Shown: positions 29,063 to 38,038, numbered from the stretch's first letter. The stretch is 64,000 nt of DNA from Acetobacter farinalis (GCF_026240015.1 NZ_JAPIUX010000004.1:128192-192191), one strand, 5' to 3'. Numbers and translations are program-made. The notes: generated by a model not told the origin, from the letters alone.

Positions 29063-30388
29063 TCAGGCTCCGGGTTTGCCCTCAAACATCCTGTTACGGT
29101 TCATAACAAGATAGGGGATGAGGCGTGTCAGAAAAATAGCAAGCTCGCTTAAAAGAGTCGCAACGCCAGCGCCCGTCATCCCCCACGCAGTCGCCAGCAC
29201 GTACAGCAGCGGCAGGGAAAAGCACATCGTCACCACCCGGCCAATCAGAATCTGATGTGCCTTGTTGAGAGAAACCAGCAGGGGCTCCAGCGGGACATCC
29301 CATAAATCCAGAATAGCCGTCACCGTCATGAGCAGCAGCAGGGTGCGTGTGCCTGTCCACGGAACAGTCAGCAACACATGCAGCAACCACGGCCCCACAA
29401 CAGTCGCGACAACCAGCACAACGGCGGAAAAAAGTGCCAGTGCCTGCAGGATACGGTTTGTCACCTGCCGGATGGAAGTCCAGTCCCGCTTGTCGCGCAG
29501 GGCAACAAGTTCCGGATACAGAGCCGGTGTCAGCATTTGCGCGGGCCGGGCCATGCCATCTGAAATCTGCCAGGTCACGTTATAGATGGCGGCACTTTCC
29601 GGCCCCAGCACAGCCCCCACAACCAGCACCGTAAGGCGGGAACCAAGACGCCCCAGAGCCTGATCCAGACTGGTGGAAAACGTGAACCGCCAGATACCCC
29701 TGATCTGGCTGAGCCATGGCACATTGAGCAGCCGGAAACCGCGCAGCTTGTCTGTCCGCGCCATGACCCAGAACGCCAGGCCATAATCCAGCACAAACGC
29801 CACGACTGTCGCACCGTACCAAAGCACCAGAAAATCCCGCAGTGTCCAGCTCAGAAAAAACCCGGCGATACACCCCGCGAATTTGACAACAGAGCTGGCC
29901 GTATCCGCCAGAACCGCGAGTTCATACCGGTTGGCCAGCCTCAGAACCCCCATGGCGCACCCGGTGTTCATGAACAGGATGACGGACATATACCATAGCG
30001 GGATATGCCCGTACGCCACGGCCCACCCCGAAAGATGCCCAAGCCACACGCTTGAAAACAGGGCGACCGCCAGCCCTAGCACGGCCCCTGCGGCATCCAG
30101 CGCGATGCAGTGGCGCAGGAGTGTATGAAACGGCTTTTTTTCAGCGGCTTTATAGAGAGACGTGCCGTATTGCAGCAGCGGCTGCCATGCCTGAAAGCGG
30201 GTTGCCACCGCGCAGGAGAGCACGAAGGAACTCATCAGCAGCAGGATGCCGTACTCTTCAAGCCCCAGCGTGCGCACGGCCAGAGCCGTGCTGCCCAGCG
30301 CGAGCACGGCCATGGCCCCCCTGCCGCTCAGCAGATAGCCTGTGTTGCGGAACACACGCCCGAACAACGCCTTGATCTGACTATTCAT
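29063..30388 (-). CDS. Polysaccharide flippase, Wzx/PST (MATE-like) family
   Basis: A 441-residue inner-membrane protein with about 12-14 hydrophobic helices. The N-terminal NTGYLLSGRGAMAVLALGSTALAVRTLGLEEYGIL is typical of the oligosaccharide flippase (MurJ/Wzx superfamily), which moves lipid-linked sugars across the inner membrane. It heads the minus-strand glycan cluster with two glycosyltransferases. The glycan product cannot be inferred. Confidence 0.88.
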   Translation of the reverse strand: MNSQIKALFGRVFRNTGYLLSGRGAMAVLALGSTALAVRTLGLEEYGILLLMSSFVLSCAVATRFQAWQPLLQYGTSLYKAAEKKPFHTLLRHCIALDAAGAVLGLAVALFSSVWLGHLSGWAVAYGHIPLWYMSVILFMNTGCAMGVLRLANRYELAVLADTASSVVKFAGCIAGFFLSWTLRDFLVLWYGATVVAFVLDYGLAFWVMARTDKLRGFRLLNVPWLSQIRGIWRFTFSTSLDQALGRLGSRLTVLVVGAVLGPESAAIYNVTWQISDGMARPAQMLTPALYPELVALRDKRDWTSIRQVTNRILQALALFSAVVLVVATVVGPWLLHVLLTVPWTGTRTLLLLMTVTAILDLWDVPLEPLLVSLNKAHQILIGRVVTMCFSLPLLYVLATAWGMTGAGVATLLSELAIFLTRLIPYLVMNRNRMFEGKPGA

Positions 30389-30757
30389 CAGCCCTCATGC
30401 TTCTCTCTTTCTGCCTGAAATGGGCTGGACATCCCTGCAGGAAAGACCCGGCCATGCGTTTGCGCAGCGCACCATGCCGGAGTGTGTTTAGAAGCCCTCT
30501 GGCCGAAATAGCAAATCCCTTCCACCCGAAAAGCCGCAGTTCCACCCTGAACGCCGGGAACGGCCCATGCAGCATGGTCGAGAGACGCACTCATCACAGT
30601 CCCGTGAAAAGCATGAAAAACGTCTCACTTTAACGCCTGCAGGGTTGCACTGCCTGAACTTTTGCTCACACTCGAAAGACACGGCCTGTGTCCTTTCGTG
30701 CATGTGTTGCCCGAACAGGAGGCCGTATGTCACCTGACCTGTTTACGGAGAGTTCCC
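30389..30757. other. pqqA upstream/leader region
   Basis: 370 bp between the divergent flippase and pqqA. Two small minus-strand frames overlap the flippase start but match nothing known. Nearer pqqA, CGAAAG-ACAC-GGCCT-GTGT-C-CTTTCG (30673-30698) forms a hairpin that would sit in the pqqA leader. The pqqA promoter must be here but was not placed. Confidence 0.5.
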
Positions 30758-30838
30758 ATGGCCTGGACCACACCGAAAATCACCGAAATCCCGCTCGGCG
30801 CTGAAATCAACAGCTACGTTTGCGGCCAGAAGAAATAA
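30758..30838 (+). CDS. pqqA: Coenzyme PQQ precursor peptide PqqA
   Basis: A 26-residue peptide, MAWTTPKITEIPLGAEINSY followed by VCGQKK. PqqE cross-links Glu16 and Tyr20 (E-I-N-S-Y), the two residues that become PQQ. GGAG lies 7 bp before the ATG. It is followed by a strong terminator before pqqB, so it is likely transcribed in excess over the enzymes. Confidence 0.97.
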   Translation: MAWTTPKITEIPLGAEINSYVCGQKK

Positions 30839-30845
30839 AAGTTTT

Positions 30846-30893
30846 CGCCGCCGGATGTGAGCAGAACAGGCTCGCTCTGGCGGCGTTTTTTTT
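30846..30893 (+). terminator. Intercistronic terminator/attenuator between pqqA and pqqB
   Basis: CGCCGCC...TGTGAGC pairs with GCTCGC...GGCGGCG and is followed by eight T's. It lies 8 bp after pqqA and 13 bp before pqqB, with no obvious second promoter, so pqqB-E would depend on read-through. Confidence 0.88.
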
Positions 30894-30906
30894 CTAAAAG
30901 CCTTGT

Positions 30907-31818
30907 ATGCTTGATCTTCTTGTACTCGGCGCAGCCGCCGGCGGCGGCTTTCCCCAGTGGAACTCCAACGCACCCGGCTGCCAACGCGCCCGCGCCGGAG
31001 ACCCTGACGCCCCGGCCCGCACGCAGGCGTCCCTCGCAGTAAGCGGGGATGGTGAGCACTGGTTTATCCTCAATGCCTCGCCTGATCTGCGCACGCAGAT
31101 CAACCAGACTCCGGCCCTCCACCCCAGAGAAGGGCTGCGCTCCACGCCCATTTCCGGTGTTGTGCTGACAAGTGGCGAAATTGACGCCATTATCGGGCTG
31201 CTGACCATGCGGGAACGGCAGGCCTACGGGCTTTACGCCACAGCCCCGGTTCTGGCCCAGCTTGATGCCAATCCGATTTTTGATGCACTGGACCGCACCC
31301 TTGTGCCCCGCCATACCATGATGCTGGACCAGCCCTTCTCGCTCATGCCCGGCGGGCTGCGCATCACCCCCTTTTCTGTGCCCGGCAAAGTGCCGCTTTA
31401 TGCGGAGCGCGGAGAAAACCCGGCCGAGATCATGACGAATGGTGAAACCATCGGTCTGGACATCACGGATGGCCAGCACCGTGCGCTCTTCATTCCCGGC
31501 TGCGCCATGATGACGGACGCTCTGCGTGAGCGGATAAACGGGGCTGATGTCGTGTTTTTCGATGGCACCCTCTGGACTGATGATGAAATGGTCCGGGCCG
31601 GGCTTGGGGCCAAGACAGGCCGCCGCATGGGGCACATGTCCATTGCGGATGAACCGGATGGCACCATTGCTGCCTTCCTCACGCTGGATGTGCGCCGCAA
31701 GGTGCTGATTCACATCAATAACTCCAATCCCATCCTGTTGGCGGACACGCCGGAACGCAGGCAGGCTGAAGCCGCAGGCTGGGACGTCGCCTTTGATGGC
31801 ATGAGGATAACATTATGA
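30907..31818 (+). CDS. pqqB: PQQ biosynthesis protein PqqB
   Basis: A 303-residue metallo-beta-lactamase-fold oxygenase that hydroxylates the PqqA-derived tyrosine. The N-terminal LDLLVLGAAAGGGFPQWNSN, the CQRARAGDP zinc-binding region and FFDGTLWTDDEM are typical. Length is normal. The ATG has no strong ribosome site and lies directly after the terminator tail. Its stop overlaps pqqC by 4 bp. Confidence 0.96.
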   Translation: MLDLLVLGAAAGGGFPQWNSNAPGCQRARAGDPDAPARTQASLAVSGDGEHWFILNASPDLRTQINQTPALHPREGLRSTPISGVVLTSGEIDAIIGLLTMRERQAYGLYATAPVLAQLDANPIFDALDRTLVPRHTMMLDQPFSLMPGGLRITPFSVPGKVPLYAERGENPAEIMTNGETIGLDITDGQHRALFIPGCAMMTDALRERINGADVVFFDGTLWTDDEMVRAGLGAKTGRRMGHMSIADEPDGTIAAFLTLDVRRKVLIHINNSNPILLADTPERRQAEAAGWDVAFDGMRITL

Positions 31819-32570
31819 CAGACCGGCTGCTTTCCCCCGAAGATCTGGAAGCTGCCTTACGGGCTATTGGTGCGGAGCGGTATCACAACCTGCACCCCTT
31901 CCACCGCGCCCTGCATGATGGAAAGCTCAGCAAGGGGCAGGTGCAGGCCTGGGCCCTGAACCGCTATTATTATCAGGCCAGCATTCCCGCCAAGGATGCC
32001 ACCCTTCTGGCCCGCCTGCCCACTGCGGAACTGCGGCGCGAATGGCGGCGGCGGCTGATTGACCATGATGGCACGGAACCCGGCACAGGCGGTGTGGCCC
32101 GCTGGCTGAAACTGACCGATGGTCTGGGGCTGGACCGGAGCTATGTGGAATCTCTGGAAGGCCTGCTGCCCGGAACCCGCTTTGCTGTGGAAGCCTATGT
32201 GCATTTCGTGCGGGAACGCTCGATTCTGGAAGCCATCGCCTCCTCCCTCACCGAGCTGTTTTCTCCCACCATTATCAGTGAACGTGTCTCCGGCATGTTG
32301 CGGAACTATGCGTTTGTGACGGAAGAAACGCTGGCCTATTTCGCACCGCGCCTGACACAAGCCCCGCAGGATTCCGCCTTCGCGCTGGGCTATGTGAAAG
32401 AGCATGCCCGCACGGTAGAGCAGCAGCAGGCCGTTCTTGGCGCGCTGAAATTCAAATGCAATGTCCTGTGGTCCATGCTGGATGCTCTGGATTACGCTTA
32501 CGTCACCCCGGCCCGTATCCCGCCCGGCGCTTTCCGCCCGGCAGACCATACGGCAGGAAACGCTGCGTGA
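31815..32570 (+). CDS. pqqC: Pyrroloquinoline-quinone synthase PqqC
   Basis: A 251-residue cofactor-free oxidase that performs the final eight-electron oxidation and ring closure to PQQ. Family motifs include YHNLHPFHRALHDGKLS, WALNRYYYQASIPAKDA and RLIDHDGTEPGTGGVARWL. The start overlaps pqqB (ATGA) and the stop overlaps pqqD (TGATG). Confidence 0.97.
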   Translation: MTDRLLSPEDLEAALRAIGAERYHNLHPFHRALHDGKLSKGQVQAWALNRYYYQASIPAKDATLLARLPTAELRREWRRRLIDHDGTEPGTGGVARWLKLTDGLGLDRSYVESLEGLLPGTRFAVEAYVHFVRERSILEAIASSLTELFSPTIISERVSGMLRNYAFVTEETLAYFAPRLTQAPQDSAFALGYVKEHARTVEQQQAVLGALKFKCNVLWSMLDALDYAYVTPARIPPGAFRPADHTAGNAA

Positions 32571-32893
32571 TGGCCAGCGCAACCGCACCTGCCACGGCCT
32601 CGGGCTCGGGCTCGGAACCCGCTACGGAAGCCTCCGTGCCCCGCTTTGCCCGCGGCACCCGCCTGCAATATGACCGCATACGGGAGCAATGGTTTGTGCA
32701 GGCACCGGAACGGGCCTTTCTGGCGGATGCGACTGCCGCAGAAATCCTGCAACTGGTGAATGGAAAACGCTCTCTGGAGCAAATCATTACACAGCTTTCA
32801 GAGCACTTCTCCGCCCCGCGTGATGTGATTGCACAGGATGTTCTGCGCATGGCGCAGGAGCTGGCAGACAGGCAGGTTCTGCTGCTGGCATGA
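32570..32893 (+). CDS. pqqD: PqqD peptide chaperone
   Basis: 107 residues; PqqD binds PqqA and presents it to PqqE. The core runs from PRFARGTRLQYD through QWFVQAPERAFLADATAAEI to the C-terminus. The first about 22 residues (ASATAPATASGSGSEP) are a low-complexity extension. ATG 32570 is set by the TGATG overlap with pqqC. The stop overlaps pqqE (ATGA). Confidence 0.94.
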   Translation: MASATAPATASGSGSEPATEASVPRFARGTRLQYDRIREQWFVQAPERAFLADATAAEILQLVNGKRSLEQIITQLSEHFSAPRDVIAQDVLRMAQELADRQVLLLA

Positions 32894-33981
32894 CCAAAGC
32901 CCCACCCCCGATGAGCCTGCTGGCGGAGCTGACGCACCGGTGCCCGCTTCAGTGCCCCTACTGCTCCAACCCGCTCCGGCTGGACCCGCGCGCGGGAGAA
33001 CTGGACACGGCAACATGGAAACGCGTGCTGGATGAAGCGGCGGCCATGGGGGTGTTGCAGGTTCATTTTTCCGGGGGCGAGCCCATGGCGCGGCCTGATC
33101 TGGCTGATCTGGTCGCACATGCTGTCTCTCTGGGGCTCTATACCAACCTGATTACCTCCGGTGTCCTGCTGAACCGGGAGACTCTGGGCGCGCTCTCTGA
33201 AGCCGGGCTGGACCATATCCAGCTCTCCTTTCAGGATGCGGATGCCAGCGAGGGCGAGCGGATTGGCGGAATGGCCGGGGCTCAGGCCAAAAAGCTGGAA
33301 GCCGCACGCCTGATTGTCGAGGAGGGTCTTCCTCTGACCCTCAATTTTGTCATTCATCGGCAGAATGCCGAGCGCGTTCCCGCCATGCTGGATCTGGCCG
33401 GGCAGCTTGGCGCACGGCGGGTCGAAATTGCACACACCCAGTATTATGGCTGGGGCCTGCTGAACCGGGATGCCCTGCTGCCGGACCGGGCACAGCTTGA
33501 AGCCACGGAAGCAGCCGTGGCCGCCGCCCGGGCGCATTTCGGCACCCGGATGGCCATAGATTTCGTCACACCGGATTATTATGCGGAACGCCCGAAACCC
33601 TGCATGGGGGGCTGGGGGCAGCGCTTCCTCAACATCTCGCCCTCAGGCAAGGTGCTGCCATGCCATGCGGCGGAAAGCATTCCGGGGCTGACCTTCCCTT
33701 CCGTGAAGGAAGAAGCCCTTGAGTCCATCTGGCAGGACTCCCCCCTGTTCAGACTGTATCGCGGCACAGACTGGATGCCCGAACCATGCCAGAGCTGCGC
33801 CTTCAAGGAAGACGACTGGGGAGGCTGCCGCTGTCAGGCTCTGGCGCTGGCCGGACAGGCCGACGCCACAGACCCGGTCTGCCATCGCGCCCCGGCCCAT
33901 GACCGGATTATACAGGCTCTTGCGAAAAGACCCGCCACACCTCCGGCGTTCCGTTATCGGCGTTATCATAACGCAGAATAA
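32890..33981 (+). CDS. pqqE: PqqE radical SAM enzyme
   Basis: A 363-residue radical SAM protein that forms the Glu-Tyr carbon-carbon cross-link in PqqA. The SAM cluster motif is CPLQCPYC (CxxxCxxC) near residue 20, followed by HFSGGEPMARPDL. The C-terminal SPASM-type region has GWGQRFLNISPSGKVLPCHAA and CQSCAFKEDDWGGCRCQA for auxiliary Fe-S clusters. It is the last pqq gene; the stop is 45 bp before the next start. Confidence 0.97.
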   Translation: MTKAPPPMSLLAELTHRCPLQCPYCSNPLRLDPRAGELDTATWKRVLDEAAAMGVLQVHFSGGEPMARPDLADLVAHAVSLGLYTNLITSGVLLNRETLGALSEAGLDHIQLSFQDADASEGERIGGMAGAQAKKLEAARLIVEEGLPLTLNFVIHRQNAERVPAMLDLAGQLGARRVEIAHTQYYGWGLLNRDALLPDRAQLEATEAAVAAARAHFGTRMAIDFVTPDYYAERPKPCMGGWGQRFLNISPSGKVLPCHAAESIPGLTFPSVKEEALESIWQDSPLFRLYRGTDWMPEPCQSCAFKEDDWGGCRCQALALAGQADATDPVCHRAPAHDRIIQALAKRPATPPAFRYRRYHNAE

Positions 33982-34025
33982 CCGGTATGACTGAGGGCAT
34001 TCTCATCCCTCGCAAGAGAGTGCTC

Positions 34026-34775
34026 ATGCGCAAACACGGTTTTTTCGGGCTGCTGGCCACAGGGTGTCTGACTGCATTTTCCCCTGCGCAGGCGGAGCCG
34101 CCTCAGCCTGAAGACGTGGAAGTTCATGCCACACGCCCCGTGACAGTGCAGACCTATCAAGCCGTGGCGCGGGTATTCCGGCGCTTCAATGCCCTGCCGG
34201 AGCAGGACCGGGCCAACCTCTCCCTTCATGTTCTGGGCAGACTTCAGCCGGGTGATGCCCCGCTGAAAGCCTCCGGCCTGCATCTGCAAACCCGGAACGG
34301 CCCCATTCCCCTGTTTAATGCTGAGAATGACGAACTGACGGTACCGCTGACAGAGGCGCTATGGGCAGAAAACCCGCCCTTGCAGGCAAACCTGAAAGCC
34401 GATGCGTTCATCAGCTTTACATTCCAGATTGCCGTCAGCCCGCCGCACCCTGGTACCTTTACCGATGCCGAAGCCCGGCACTGGCTGCGCCAGCTCAATA
34501 ACTGCATGGAAGATGTGGTGGGGTTTGTGGTGGCTTTCCTGCTGCCTGATGCACACCGGCTGATTGTCTCCGTTGCACCACACAGCAGGCTGGAGGCGGT
34601 TCAGAACAACCAGACACAGCTTCTGCTTGATAACGCGAGCGATACCCCGCAGAGCTTCATGTTCCGGCCGCAGGATTACCCGCGCGATACGGTGTTCCGC
34701 AGCACCCGGCCTTTCAGCCGGATTCTGGTGAAAATTCCGCTTGATCCACACGCCAAGATGAAACGGAAATCCTGA
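34026..34775 (+). CDS. Unknown exported protein downstream of pqqE
   Basis: About 249 residues with a signal peptide (FFGLLATGCLTAFSPAQA); the ATG at 34026 is preceded by AAGAGAG. The mature part has no motif I recognise; it is mixed alpha/beta with paired Arg/Asp clusters and a basic tail (PHAKMKRKS). It follows pqqE in the same direction with a short gap and may be co-transcribed, so an accessory role near periplasmic PQQ enzymes is possible but unproven. Confidence 0.6.
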   Translation: MRKHGFFGLLATGCLTAFSPAQAEPPQPEDVEVHATRPVTVQTYQAVARVFRRFNALPEQDRANLSLHVLGRLQPGDAPLKASGLHLQTRNGPIPLFNAENDELTVPLTEALWAENPPLQANLKADAFISFTFQIAVSPPHPGTFTDAEARHWLRQLNNCMEDVVGFVVAFLLPDAHRLIVSVAPHSRLEAVQNNQTQLLLDNASDTPQSFMFRPQDYPRDTVFRSTRPFSRILVKIPLDPHAKMKRKS

Positions 34776-34813
34776 AACATTCCGTTTCGTCCTGACGGTT
34801 TCCTGCCTCTGGT

Positions 34814-35818
34814 CTAACGCCGGTTTGCGCGCACCAGACCAGACACAAACTGCCACCCACGGCCGACATCCCGGATCACACGGGCAATAGCCGGAGCCGT
34901 TGTGGGGCGCAGCAGGCGATGGTCATAGCCCGCAAAGCGCCGCTCATCCTCTTCCAGACACAGGTCCATGAACTCAGGCAGGTTCAACTCGATGTTGGCG
35001 ATGTCTTTTGCGCCGGTCACCGTGAAGTTGTTGTCCTGTGTGTGGACCTGACCCTTGTCATCCACAGAGGTTGCAAGGCTCATGCGTTCGTAAGCCAGGA
35101 AGGCCCAGACAGCCCACACCTTCGCTTCAAAGAACGGGCGGCGCCACCAGGGCATGACGGCGCGATACCAGGCCAGCCAGTTGGCAAACAGCAGAATATG
35201 GCGGCATTCTTCCTGCATGACCGGCTCGAATGTCTCGATCAGTTCCGGCGGAAAAAAGCCGGAGCGCTGGGCCAGTTCAAACAGACCGAAGGCAAAGAAG
35301 CTGTCCACGCACTCGGAAAAACCGGTGACAAGATAAGCCCATTCGACATCTTTTGGTTCAATATACGGCGGCTCGGGCGCCATTTTGATGTCATAGGCTT
35401 CAACCAGCCGGGACAGAACTTCCTTGTGCCGGTTTTCTTCCCACGCATTCCGGGAGATGGCGTCCTTGATATCCGCATCCGTAACCAGACGGGCATAAGC
35501 CGCCATCCGCAGGCGGGCCTTGCCTTCGGTCTGCACGGCAATATCCCAGATCGGCAGGGACGTGATGCGGTGCAGCGTTTCCGGGTCCAGCTTCGGCCAA
35601 TCGATCACGGATGGACGGTACGGATTGAACGTTTCACGGAACATGGCCGCAATGGCCTGCTTGTGCTCGGCAGACCCCGGCTTCAGCGGCCCTTTATGGG
35701 GGCTGACCCAGTGGCGGGCCTTGTAATCCGCCTCAACAACAGCCTGCGCGTCAGGCGGGGGTGGCAGATCATCAATGCTGTCAGGCAGGCGGGAGTAAAT
35801 ATCACTCAGAGAACCCAT
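34814..35818 (-). CDS. Ferritin-like diiron domain protein
   Basis: A 334-residue helical protein. Two EExxH-type motifs (WEENRHKE and QEECRHIL) about 100 residues apart match the paired carboxylate/His ligands of ferritin-like diiron proteins. The N-terminal 45 residues are extended and Pro/Asp-rich. These proteins occur widely in Acetobacteraceae and proteobacteria, with suggested oxygenase or oxidase activity, but the substrate is unknown. It stands alone, convergent with the gene at 34026. Confidence 0.78.
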   Translation of the reverse strand: MGSLSDIYSRLPDSIDDLPPPPDAQAVVEADYKARHWVSPHKGPLKPGSAEHKQAIAAMFRETFNPYRPSVIDWPKLDPETLHRITSLPIWDIAVQTEGKARLRMAAYARLVTDADIKDAISRNAWEENRHKEVLSRLVEAYDIKMAPEPPYIEPKDVEWAYLVTGFSECVDSFFAFGLFELAQRSGFFPPELIETFEPVMQEECRHILLFANWLAWYRAVMPWWRRPFFEAKVWAVWAFLAYERMSLATSVDDKGQVHTQDNNFTVTGAKDIANIELNLPEFMDLCLEEDERRFAGYDHRLLRPTTAPAIARVIRDVGRGWQFVSGLVRANRR

Positions 35819-35945
35819 GGGAGGACCCTGCTTACTGGGGGTGATACGCCTCCCCGCACTGCAACCGCAGGCAGGTGACGCATGACCCGGGAGAACAAAC
35901 TGACTTCTTCCCCCGGCATGGGGAAAGAAGCGCGGTTTTTTCCGT

Positions 35946-36629
35946 TTAGTGAATATCGGAAAGCTTCGAAATGATCTTTGTCACAAGACCATAATCAATT
36001 GCTTCTTTGGCGGACATCCAGTGGTTTCTGTCCGTATCCTTGACGATTTTCTCGTAAGGCTGGCCCGTTTCATGAGCAAAAAGGCGGTTCAGGCGCTCGC
36101 GCATCTTGATGATTTCACGCGCTTCGATGTCGATATCGGTTGCCGGACCACGCACACCACCCATCGGCTGATGCAGCAGGAAGCGGGTGTTGGGCAGGCA
36201 GAAACGGCGGTCTTTCCGCCCGGCGGCAAAAATCAGGGCACCGGCGGATGCAACCCAGCCTGTGCCGATCATGTTGACCGGAGCAACCGAATCGACAAAG
36301 CGGATCATGTCATGAATGGTGTCACCACTTTCAACATGGCCGCCGGGTGAATTCACATAGATATCAATCGGCTTGTCCGACTCTCCGGCCAGCGCCAGCA
36401 GACGGGCCGTGACATCGCGCGCAATCTTGTCATTGATCCCGCCGAAAATCAGCACCTTGCGCTGCTTGAACAGCTTGCTTTCCAGCTCCCCTTCAGGGGC
36501 TGCCGGGGTTTTGCCTTCTTCTTTTTCGGGTGCGTCCGATGAATCCGGATCTTCATCATCCATCCTGATACGATCGCAGGGGGAAATGCCCGTCATGCCA
36601 GTCTCCGCACGTTCTGTTTCTCTGTTCAT
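35946..36629 (-). CDS. clpP: ATP-dependent Clp protease proteolytic subunit (ClpP paralogue)
   Basis: About 227 residues of a serine protease that forms heptameric rings with ClpX or ClpA. The catalytic Ser lies in GTGWVASAGALIFAAG, where most ClpPs have QAAS, His in FLLHQPMGG, and Asp in DTDRNHWMSAKEA. An N-terminal extension of about 50 residues is acidic and Pro-rich (DDEDPDSSDAPEKEEG) with no propeptide site seen. ATG 36629 has AGGA upstream. No clpX, tig or lon is adjacent, so this is probably a second ClpP copy; the main one would be elsewhere. Confidence 0.88.
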   Translation of the reverse strand: MNRETERAETGMTGISPCDRIRMDDEDPDSSDAPEKEEGKTPAAPEGELESKLFKQRKVLIFGGINDKIARDVTARLLALAGESDKPIDIYVNSPGGHVESGDTIHDMIRFVDSVAPVNMIGTGWVASAGALIFAAGRKDRRFCLPNTRFLLHQPMGGVRGPATDIDIEAREIIKMRERLNRLFAHETGQPYEKIVKDTDRNHWMSAKEAIDYGLVTKIISKLSDIH

Positions 36630-36765
36630 GTCTCTTATCCTGCTCTGCCTGCGCGCCCGTGCCAAGGGGCAATCATGCAGTGATGATCGCCTATCTCGCC
36701 ACAACGCCCCGAAGCGGCTAGAGTGCCTGCTGTTTTCACCCCGCCAGCGGAGCAACCGTCACGTC

Positions 36766-37914
36766 ATGCAGCAAGCGTGCCCAGAACAGGACCGGCCTTT
36801 CCGGCACCGTGTTCACATGGCTTTCCACCAGACCCGCGCTTTCCGTCAGACCCACCCGTTTCGTTCAGGGCTGCTGGTCGCTACAGGCATGCTCTGCCTG
36901 ACAGGATGCAGCCACAAGGACCCCGTAGACCGCACGCTGGAATGGATGCAGCATATGCGTGGCGGGGTGATTGCCTCACAGCGCCCGCCGCCGCCGGGAA
37001 TTTATGACCCCTACCCGCATGTGGGGCTGACCCCCACCAAGGCACCGGACCTGCCCTCTCCTCAGGCGCGGACCATGATCACGCAGCAGCTGATCCGTGA
37101 CCGTAACCTGATGTATCGCACCGTTGCCGCCAATGGCAGCCTGACGCCGGCCTTCCCGCCGCCGCCCGCCAGCGCCGCCCCGGCAGCCGCCAAGGCCCCC
37201 GCCAAGGCCGGGGGCACGGCATCCGCAGGCAGCACCACCGCTCCACAGCCGCCCTCTCTCCCTGAAGGCGCGGCTGGCGCCATTATGGACGCGGCGGAAG
37301 CACCGCCGCAGACGCCTGAGGCTGCCTCACCGCCAGCGGGAAAGCCCAACGCACCTGCGCTGCCCGATGCAAAGTCTCCCGGTGCCGGCCTGCTTGCCGG
37401 TGCAGGCAAAAAAGCGGCTCCTTCTGCTGAAGAGGCGGAAGCCGCCATGCCGGAAGTGGGTCTGCCGGAGGTGAAATCCACCGCGCAGGCATCTCCCACA
37501 CCCGCAAGCGCCATGCCGCAAATTCCCAACGGCCCGCCGGCCCCGCCCTCTTTCCCCGGGTTTGACATCCCCTCCGACGCCACCGTGCCGGATATGGTCC
37601 ACCCGAATTATGATCTGTCCGACGCCAAAGGCACGGCCATTCACTGCGTGCCGCAGTCTGACATGATCTCCTCCGGGCAGGATGACACGTTTGCAAAGCT
37701 GGTCGCCAAGACACCGCACGGGCCTTTCTACGTGCGGGGCTTTGGTTCCGCGGTGTCACTCAGCGCGCAGGATCAGGCCGATGCCGTGCAGCTGGGGCTG
37801 CTCCGCGCCCAGAGCATTGCCAAAAAACTTATCAGCCTGAATGTCCCTGCCTCGGCCATTCATATCCGGGGTGATGCCTTTGGCATGGGGGCCAGGGTCG
37901 CCACAACGCCATAA
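36766..37914 (+). CDS. Lipoprotein with Ala/Pro-rich linker and OmpA-like C-terminus
   Basis: About 382 residues from ATG 36766 (or 365 from ATG 36817). A lipobox LCLTGC follows the hydrophobic GLLVATGM segment, so Cys would be lipidated. Residues about 120-280 are a long low-complexity linker of Ala, Pro, Gly and Lys. The last 90 residues (VRGFGSAVSLSAQDQADAVQ, LRAQSIAKKLISLNVPASAI) resemble an OmpA-like peptidoglycan-binding fold, though key residues are not all visible. It could tether outer membrane to wall. It is divergent from clpP. Confidence 0.68.
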   Translation: MQQACPEQDRPFRHRVHMAFHQTRAFRQTHPFRSGLLVATGMLCLTGCSHKDPVDRTLEWMQHMRGGVIASQRPPPPGIYDPYPHVGLTPTKAPDLPSPQARTMITQQLIRDRNLMYRTVAANGSLTPAFPPPPASAAPAAAKAPAKAGGTASAGSTTAPQPPSLPEGAAGAIMDAAEAPPQTPEAASPPAGKPNAPALPDAKSPGAGLLAGAGKKAAPSAEEAEAAMPEVGLPEVKSTAQASPTPASAMPQIPNGPPAPPSFPGFDIPSDATVPDMVHPNYDLSDAKGTAIHCVPQSDMISSGQDDTFAKLVAKTPHGPFYVRGFGSAVSLSAQDQADAVQLGLLRAQSIAKKLISLNVPASAIHIRGDAFGMGARVATTP

Positions 37915-37943
37915 CCCCCACCCCATTCCACCCGGAACCCGAA

Positions 37944-38038
37944 GGATAAGCTGCCCTGTAGCGGCAGATTATCCCGGCGGGGCAGTTGCCTGTTCCGTTT
38001 CTGTCATTACTATGTTTATCCCCCGCAATCGTGCGGGG
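37944..38038 (+). other. Two hairpins in the lipoprotein-alaC intergenic region
   Basis: GGATAA-G-CTGCC-CTGTAGC-GGCAG-A-TTATCC (37944-37974) and CCCCGCA-ATCG-TGCGGGG (38021-38038) lie between the lipoprotein stop and alaC. Neither has a T tract. They could be a 3' end structure plus a leader hairpin of the alaC operon. No known riboswitch class was recognised. Confidence 0.5.

Noticed and set aside
30381..30597. Two overlapping about 69-codon minus-strand frames just upstream of the flippase
   Set aside because: The stop/start overlap with the flippase is tempting, but there is no recognisable protein character and the other frame is equally long.
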